DNA from: Verrucomicrobiota bacterium
GTDB taxonomy: Bacteria > Verrucomicrobiota > Verrucomicrobiia > Verrucomicrobiales > DEV007
NCBI GenBank assembly: GCA_963205275.1
Contig: CAUJIH010000079.1
Span: 1 to 39,562, forward strand
Direction of reading: 5' to 3'
DNA: 39,562 bases
Positions 34,547 through 39,562 of the stretch are shown here, in pieces. The translations under genes were made by a program, and so were the position numbers. Positions within the stretch are counted from its first letter, which is position 1; the number at the start of each line of letters is the position of its first letter. Below the pieces are notes generated by a model. The model searched no databases and was not told the origin of the DNA. It saw only the letters and a list, made by a program, of their open reading frames with translations.

Positions 34547-35491
34547 ATGTCCAGTGATAGCCCACCACCCAAAAAAGGTCTCGGACGAGGACTCGGGGCG
34601 CTGATCCGCACTCCTTGGTCAGACTCTCCTAGCGCCGTGCCGGTGCAGGGGACTCGTGAGGAGAATGAAGCGCATCCGGATACAGGAGAGCATGTGTTGC
34701 GCCTAGAACTGAGTGATGTCATCGCATCTCCTTTTCAACCTCGGAAGAATTTTAATGAAGAGAGTCTCTCCGAACTCGTCGAATCGATCCGCGAACATGG
34801 GCTAATCCAGCCTCTCATCGTTCGAAAGGTAGGTGAAAAATACGAATTGATCGCCGGTGAACGTCGCTGGCGAGCGGCTACGAAACTCGGACTAGCTCAA
34901 GTCCCTGTGATCGAGCGTGAGGCGTCGGATCGCGATGTGCTCGAACTGGCACTGATCGAGAATCTCCAGCGCGAGGACCTCGATCCGCTGGAGGAAGCAG
35001 AAGCCTTCGCACGACTGGCCCAAGATTTTCAACTCAAGCAGGAGGAGATCGCCCAGCGCGTGGGAAAGAACCGTGCGACCGTCGCCAATGCCATCCGCTT
35101 ACTGGATCTTGATCCTGAAGTGCAGACGCTCGTTTCTCGCCGCCTTCTCAGTGCGGGTCATGCGAAGGCACTGCTCGGGCTCAAGACTCTGGCCGATCAG
35201 CGAATGCTCGCTGACTTGGTGGTGAAAAAGAAACTCAATGTCCGGGATACAGAGAAGCTGGTTTCGGAAACGGTAGGTGGCAAAACCACCGGCAAAAAAT
35301 CTCCCTCTGCGGCCAAGCTTCCGCCTCAGACGGAGACGTACATCCGTCAGATTCAGGATCAGCTCCGAGGTCGCTTCGCTACGAATATCGCCATCCAGCA
35401 TGGTGAAAAGCGAGGGAAGATCGAGATCGAATATTACGGAAATGAGGATCTCGATCGCATTCTGGAGTTGATGGGGATTCGACTCGACTGA
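34547..35491 (+). CDS. parB: Chromosome partitioning protein ParB (Spo0J)
   Basis: A 314-residue parS-binding CTPase. The N-terminal KKGLGRGLGALI contains the conserved Arg that stimulates ParA. FQPRKNF and GERRWRAATK (about 104-113) form the CTP-binding ParB/Srx region. A helix-turn-helix (QEEIAQRVGKNRATVANAIRLL) and a C-terminal dimerisation domain follow (about 255-314). It is well separated from parA. I saw no match to the canonical parS 16-mer in this window on visual scan. Confidence 0.95.
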   Translation: MSSDSPPPKKGLGRGLGALIRTPWSDSPSAVPVQGTREENEAHPDTGEHVLRLELSDVIASPFQPRKNFNEESLSELVESIREHGLIQPLIVRKVGEKYELIAGERRWRAATKLGLAQVPVIEREASDRDVLELALIENLQREDLDPLEEAEAFARLAQDFQLKQEEIAQRVGKNRATVANAIRLLDLDPEVQTLVSRRLLSAGHAKALLGLKTLADQRMLADLVVKKKLNVRDTEKLVSETVGGKTTGKKSPSAAKLPPQTETYIRQIQDQLRGRFATNIAIQHGEKRGKIEIEYYGNEDLDRILELMGIRLD

Positions 35492-35512
35492 TCCATCCGA
35501 TTCCGGAACTAC

Positions 35513-36535
35513 ATGAAGTGTCTATTTTCTTCGTCCCTTTCGGCGATCCTCCTGCTCGTTCTCACGCTTTGTCTTCAGAGTTGCGATGGTCAGCCTGTGA
35601 CGGGGAGTTTTTCAGCTTCACTGCACGAGAGCGTCGACGGCCAGCGAGCACTTGATCATGTGGCTGCATTGGTCGCCTTCGGACCGCGTCCGGCGGCGTC
35701 TGAGCCGATCGAGAGGAGTCGTCAGTACATCGAATCTCATCTCATCGCGTCTGGCTGGAATGTACAGCGTCAGACCTTTGAAAAGAAAACACCCCGTGGA
35801 AAGGTCTCCTTCACCAATCTCCGTGCCCGTTTTGGCGAAGCTTCCTGGAGGCAGGATGTGACGGGTATTCTCTGCTCTCACTATGACACGAAACCCTATG
35901 ATACCCTCACCTTTGTCGGGGCCAATGACGGAGGTTCCAGTACCGGTCTGCTGCTCGAACTAGCGCAAGTTCTCGCGCAAGAACCAAAACTCGCCTCTGG
36001 AATCGAGCTGGTTTTTTTCGATGGTGAGGAAGCCTTCGGCACCAATATCACCGCTAGTGATGGCCTGTATGGCAGCCGCTATTACGCTGCGGAATGGAAT
36101 CGACAGCCGATCAAACATCGTCCGCGATGGGGACTCCTGCTGGATATGGTGGGCGATGCGTCCCTCAACGTCCGCGCTGCCGTCAATCTCCCGCCTCAGT
36201 CTATTCGGGAGCTGTCCGCTGCTAAAGAAAAAGGCGACTACGTGGTCGATATTGTGGATGTGCAGGAAAGGCTTCAGAATCTTGGACGTGAACTGCTCGG
36301 GGCCGCACAGGATCTCGGGTATCGCCGCGAGATTGGAGTCGGTGCCGATTATATCATTGATGACCACGTCCCCTTGAGCGTGATCGCCGGAATCCCCACC
36401 ATCGACATCATTGATTTCGATTATCCTTCTTGGCATACCCCCGCCGATACTCTCGACAAAATCAGCGCCGACAGCCTCGCTATCGTCGGGAAAGTCACAC
36501 TCTATCTCATCGAGAGCCGCCTGCAGCGGAACTAG
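35513..36535 (+). CDS. M28-family peptidase / glutaminyl-peptide cyclotransferase-like lipoprotein
   Basis: 340 residues. The N-terminal signal ends in a lipobox (LQSC, C24), so it is probably a lipoprotein. Zinc ligands of the M28 fold are in place: SHYDTK (H123), GANDGGSST (D139), FFDGEEAFG (E172/E173), DMVGD (D215) and YPSWHTPADT (final His). The order and the GEEAF and SWHTPxD segments resemble glutaminyl cyclases, which form N-terminal pyroglutamate, more than aminopeptidases, but sequence alone does not decide. It is 21 bases after parB and likely in the same transcript. Confidence 0.87.
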   Translation: MKCLFSSSLSAILLLVLTLCLQSCDGQPVTGSFSASLHESVDGQRALDHVAALVAFGPRPAASEPIERSRQYIESHLIASGWNVQRQTFEKKTPRGKVSFTNLRARFGEASWRQDVTGILCSHYDTKPYDTLTFVGANDGGSSTGLLLELAQVLAQEPKLASGIELVFFDGEEAFGTNITASDGLYGSRYYAAEWNRQPIKHRPRWGLLLDMVGDASLNVRAAVNLPPQSIRELSAAKEKGDYVVDIVDVQERLQNLGRELLGAAQDLGYRREIGVGADYIIDDHVPLSVIAGIPTIDIIDFDYPSWHTPADTLDKISADSLAIVGKVTLYLIESRLQRN

Positions 36536-36537
36536 CG

Positions 36538-36607
36538 TGAGAGCGCGGGCGCGTAGGTGCCCCCTAGGTTGGTATCAATTGCACCTACCGTGTCTGGTGC
36601 GCTCTCA
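36538..36607. terminator. 70-base double stem between convergent genes
   Basis: TGAGAGCGC (36538-36546) pairs perfectly with GCGCTCTCA (36599-36607), and inside them GTAGGTGC (36553-36560) pairs perfectly with GCACCTAC (36581-36588). The stems are separated by 6- and 10-base unpaired segments and capped by a 20-base loop. It fills most of the gap between convergent genes and could work as a two-way terminator, but lacks T-tracts. No integron attC core sequence is seen. Confidence 0.5.
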
Positions 36608-36619
36608 AAACCTCCTCGA

Positions 36620-37270
36620 TCAAATTCCTCCGAGGCCGCGGACGCTTCCTCCGCGTAACGTCTGCCAGTTTCCCCAAGCCAGCATCCCGAAAATCACCAC
36701 GGCGAATAGCTCTCCCATCATCAGGCCAAGTACGATCAAGATTGCGGAGAACACCACTCCCAGCCATGCCACGCCACGAGCGCGACGCGGCCCTGCGATT
36801 CCCGCCGCAATGTGTCCACCATCGAGGGGCAAAATAGGCAACAGATTCAGGATCGCCCAGCCGATATTCACCCACAGCAGCCAGCCGATGGCGAAGTCCA
36901 GCCAGGCGTTTGGTAATCCAGATAGCATCCTGATGCCCAGCACCACTCCTCCTAGCGCTAGGCTCGCACCCGGACCGGCTGCTGCGATGATCACCGATTC
37001 CCATCGCGTAAACAGCCCCGGGCCAGAACATAGACCGCCGAAGCCATAGAGCATGATTTCTGACCATGCCGCACCGAATCGCTTCCTCGCCCAGGCGTGA
37101 CCTAGTTCATGCCAGAGGACAGAACCCAGCACCACCACCGTCAGTAAGAGAAATCGTCCCAGCGCCACCGGTCCGCTTTGCTCCAGATACGGCATCCCCA
37201 GGAAGCCGCACAGCACCCAGAACATCCAGTGGATTCGCACCGGGAATCCGAATAATCGAAATGTTAGCAT
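36620..37270 (-). CDS. M50-family (site-2-protease-like) membrane peptidase
   Basis: 216 residues with about six hydrophobic stretches. The zinc motif is H54-E-L-G-H58 in a membrane helix, with the second motif NLLPILPLDGGH (D150) that supplies the third ligand. This is the compact bacterial S2P-like form without PDZ or CBS domains. Substrate unknown; relatives cut transmembrane anti-sigma factors or act in housekeeping. It lies 20 bases after xylA on the same strand. Confidence 0.87.
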   Translation of the reverse strand: MLTFRLFGFPVRIHWMFWVLCGFLGMPYLEQSGPVALGRFLLLTVVVLGSVLWHELGHAWARKRFGAAWSEIMLYGFGGLCSGPGLFTRWESVIIAAAGPGASLALGGVVLGIRMLSGLPNAWLDFAIGWLLWVNIGWAILNLLPILPLDGGHIAAGIAGPRRARGVAWLGVVFSAILIVLGLMMGELFAVVIFGMLAWGNWQTLRGGSVRGLGGI

Positions 37271-37290
37271 CAGATCAGGTGGATTTTCCC

Positions 37291-38604
37291 TCAGATAAAT
37301 TCGTTGATCAAATTCTCCAGCATCTCTTGGCGACCACTGCGTGTCAGTGGCTCGCCTTGATTCAGAGCATAGGCCTCCAGCTCAGAGAATCCCACTTCTC
37401 CCGCCTCGATTTTCGCTCCGATTCCCGAGTCGAACGATTCATAGCGCTCTTTTCGGAAAGCCTCCAGTCGTCCGTCTTCCAGAATCGCATGAGCAATCTT
37501 CAGACCCCGTGCGAAGGCGTCCATCCCGCCGATGTGTGCGTGGAAGAGATCCTCCGGCTCGAAACTCTCTCGACGACATTTCGCATCGAAGTTCAGTCCT
37601 CCGGTCGAGAAGCCTCCCATGCGTAGCACGCACAGCATGATCTGCGTCGTCAGGTAGAGATCCGTCGGGAACTGATCCGTATCCCAGCCGATCAATTCAT
37701 CCCCCCGATTGGCATCGATCGATCCCAGCGCATTCGCTGCGATCGCCACCTCTAGCTCGTGCATCATCGTATGCCCAGCCAGCGTTGCGTGATTCGTCTC
37801 GATATTCAGTTTCAGCTCGCCCATCAGCCCATGCTCCCGCAGGAAATTCAGACAGGTCGCAGTGTCGGAGTCGTACTGATGCGTCGAGGGCTCCCTCGGC
37901 TTCGGTTCGATGTAGAGAGCGCCGGTGAAGCCGATCTTCTTCTTGTGTGCCACCGCCATCCGTAGCAAGGCCGCTAGATGGGATAACTCGCGCTTGATGT
38001 CTGTATTGTAGAGGGTCGCATAGCCTTCCCGACCGCCCCAGAACACGTAGCCCTCGCCTCCCAGTCTATGGGTGATCTCCATCGCCTTCTTCACCTGAGC
38101 TGCGGCATAGGCGAACACATCTGCGTAGGGAGATGTCGCCGCTCCTTGATTGTAACGCTTGTGGGAGAAGAGGCAGGCGGTTCCCCACAGCAGACGTATT
38201 CCTGTCGCCTGCTGCGCTTTCTTCAACTCTTCTGCTACCGCATCCAGCGCGTCGTTCGACGCCGCTAGGTCGTTCAATTCCGGAGCGACATCGCGGTCGT
38301 GGAAACAGTAATAATCCAGTCCACATTTTTGCAAAAATTCAAACATCGCCCAGACGCGCCGCTTTGCATTTTCGACCGAATCGCTCCCGTCATCCCATGG
38401 GCGTTCCGCCGTCGCACCGCCAAAGGGATCGCCCAGCCCATTCCGCATCGTGTGCCAGTATGCACCGGCGAAGCGCAGGTGCTCTCGCATCGTTTTTCCT
38501 CCGACTAGCTCCGCAGCATTATAGTGTTTGAACGCGAGCGGATTTCGCGATTTCGGACCTTCATAAGCGATTTTCGGGATCGTGGGGAAAAACTCTTCAC
38601 TCAT
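37291..38604 (-). CDS. xylA: Xylose isomerase
   Basis: Converts D-xylose to D-xylulose (and glucose to fructose) in the cytoplasm with two divalent metals. 437 residues, the long class II size. Signature segments are [12 protein letters not shown] (active-site His), [26 protein letters not shown] (metal Glu), [13 protein letters not shown], and [20 protein letters not shown], ending in [17 protein letters not shown]. No xylulokinase or xylose transporter gene is adjacent. The 94-base upstream gap to the acyltransferase gene shows no clear promoter. Confidence 0.97.
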   Translation of the reverse strand: MSEEFFPTIPKIAYEGPKSRNPLAFKHYNAAELVGGKTMREHLRFAGAYWHTMRNGLGDPFGGATAERPWDDGSDSVENAKRRVWAMFEFLQKCGLDYYCFHDRDVAPELNDLAASNDALDAVAEELKKAQQATGIRLLWGTACLFSHKRYNQGAATSPYADVFAYAAAQVKKAMEITHRLGGEGYVFWGGREGYATLYNTDIKRELSHLAALLRMAVAHKKKIGFTGALYIEPKPREPSTHQYDSDTATCLNFLREHGLMGELKLNIETNHATLAGHTMMHELEVAIAANALGSIDANRGDELIGWDTDQFPTDLYLTTQIMLCVLRMGGFSTGGLNFDAKCRRESFEPEDLFHAHIGGMDAFARGLKIAHAILEDGRLEAFRKERYESFDSGIGAKIEAGEVGFSELEAYALNQGEPLTRSGRQEMLENLINEFI

Positions 38605-38698
38605 AGCGACTCAGTTTCTCTCGTGTTTCCACCCCCTTGCAAGCGAAATCGCACGTCTCTCTTCGCGCTTCTGCGTGACGCTCCTCCCACTCTTTTCC

Positions 38699-39388
38699 CT
38701 ACGACCCTGCACGTCCCAGATTCCATTCTTCCCTCCCGTATCGCTCTCTCATCAGCCGTTCCGCCTCTTGCATCAGTTCGTCCTGCATTGGTCCCGGCAT
38801 TTCCTCTGGAACTTCTGCCAGTCTTCCGAGCATTTCTGCGATCCATTCCGCCTTCGGCGAGCGTAGCGAGTTCGGCAGTCGTAGACTTCCCTGATGAATC
38901 ACTGCTCCTCGCGAGCGCCGCTGTGCTCCGCCTCCGATCTTTCGCCCTGTTGGTTCATCTAGGAGATCCCACGGAACCGGACGCACGAAACATGGCCCTA
39001 TTTCTGCCGACGGCTCACCATCGGACAGTCGCACGCAGTAGCCTGCATTCTTGAGCGACTTCGCGATTTTTTCATGAATCCAGCGATAGCGATTCACTGC
39101 TGTGGCACGCGCCAGATCGCTGCCTGTTGGGATGGTCAGAACGAAAGTCAGATCTTCCCCGTGCTCCACTAGGCCACCGCCCGTAAAGCGCCGCACGGTC
39201 GTCGCTTCCGGCAGGGGTATGCGATGAAAATAGCCCACCGTCGTCGCCGCCTCTTCCCATCCATAGAATCGAGCGCAGGCCATTCCGGAGGCCAAGGTAT
39301 AGCGAAACACAGCCTCATCCAGAGCCATTTGCATCGCCACATCCAGCTTTCTCGCGTCGCGCCATCCCAGTATCCGAGAGATTCTCAT
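38699..39388 (-). CDS. Lipoate-protein ligase / octanoyltransferase-like (LipM-type)
   Basis: 229 residues from ATG 39388; a TTG 11 codons upstream (39421) is possible but less likely. The BPL/LplA fold is shown by RRFTGGGLVEHGEDLTF (about 67-83) and GRKIGGGAQRRSRGAVIHQGSL (about 149-170, with the conserved Lys). A Cys-Phe pair (GPCF, C133) lies where LipM octanoyltransferases carry their catalytic Cys and where LplA ligases do not. I therefore favour an octanoyl or lipoyl transferase for GcvH/E2 proteins over an ATP-using ligase. lipA is not in the window. Confidence 0.8.
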   Translation of the reverse strand: MRISRILGWRDARKLDVAMQMALDEAVFRYTLASGMACARFYGWEEAATTVGYFHRIPLPEATTVRRFTGGGLVEHGEDLTFVLTIPTGSDLARATAVNRYRWIHEKIAKSLKNAGYCVRLSDGEPSAEIGPCFVRPVPWDLLDEPTGRKIGGGAQRRSRGAVIHQGSLRLPNSLRSPKAEWIAEMLGRLAEVPEEMPGPMQDELMQEAERLMRERYGREEWNLGRAGS

Positions 39389-39480
39389 CTGGCAGTTTGC
39401 GATGAAACTGATCGCACGCAAAGAAAAGCATTTGCCCGATTCAAAAAAGCGTGTTTCTTGCCATCCGCTTCGGCATCATC

Positions 39481-39562
39481 GCTCACGTGGCGGAATTGGT
39501 AGACGCGCTAGATTCAGGTTCTAGTGGGGAGACCCGTGGAGGTTCGAGTCCTCTCGTGAGCA
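39481..39562 (+). tRNA. tRNA-Leu (anticodon CAG)
   Basis: Acceptor GCTCACG pairs with CGTGAGC followed by discriminator A at the last base of the window. The anticodon stem CTAGA/TCTAG holds loop TTCAGGT, with CAG reading CTG (leucine). A long variable arm (TGGGGAGACCCGTGG region) identifies it as a class II tRNA. CCA, if encoded, would be outside the window. Confidence 0.96.

Noticed and set aside
36538..36607. Integron attC site
   Set aside because: The palindrome is size-compatible, but the core sites RYYYAAC/GTTRRRY are not at its ends and no integrase or cassette array is present.

Overview
This 39.6 kb window looks like a gene-dense stretch of a bacterial chromosome, most likely from Verrucomicrobiota (possibly the Opitutales/Puniceicoccales side). 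That placement is inferred from gene content: a short division and cell-wall cluster murG - murC/murB fusion - ddl - ftsQ - ftsA - ftsZ, a divergent FtsZ, a long SecA ending in a SEC-C zinc motif, and almost no Shine-Dalgarno sequences. No 16S or phylogenetic marker comparison could be run. Nearly all of the window is coding. No intergenic gap exceeds 300 bases; the largest are at 1-294 (mostly an insertion-sequence end), 4259-4527 (structured) and 33966-34153 (tandem repeat).

Layout. 1-233: the edge of an apparent ISAs1-family insertion sequence, cut by the window start. 295-1641: mnmE (tRNA U34 modification). 1686-2792: aroB (shikimate pathway), on the minus strand. 2897-4258: an NtrC-type response regulator that lacks the sigma-54 contact loop. 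4528-7059: altronate dehydratase (uxaA) divergent from a short-chain dehydrogenase, a probable sugar-acid module. 7137-9005: three exported or membrane proteins of unknown function behind a strong promoter, followed by a YugP-type membrane zinc protease and a diacylglycerol-kinase-like lipid kinase. 10966-19692: the cell-wall and division cluster, in which MurG, MurC/B and Ddl make the peptidoglycan precursor and FtsQ, FtsA and FtsZ build the divisome. 19784-21079: an MHS-type MFS transporter. 21096-22757 recN and 22806-23591 an MBL-fold hydrolase, divergent.

23608-29874 is a minus-strand run, parA - secA - hemW - membrane-anchored pseudo-receiver protein. Then come a D,D-carboxypeptidase with a coiled-coil arm (30043-31191), a hybrid sensor kinase (31198-33708), tRNA-Val(CAC), a monothiol glutaredoxin, parB, an M28/glutaminyl-cyclase-like lipoprotein, an M50 protease, xylA, a LipM-like acyltransferase and tRNA-Leu(CAG) at the very end.

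Most genes are housekeeping. The unusual signals are the set of degenerate phospho-relay proteins (a regulator without GAFTGA, a membrane protein whose receiver lacks its aspartate, a hybrid kinase with one degenerate receiver), the altered FtsZ T7 loop, the MurC-MurB fusion with cysteine at the usual MurB serine position, parA and parB separated by about 4.7 kb, and several strong intergenic stem-loops (4409-4460, 15441-15484, 29020-29060, 36538-36607). I see no CRISPR array, prophage or recognisable defence island.
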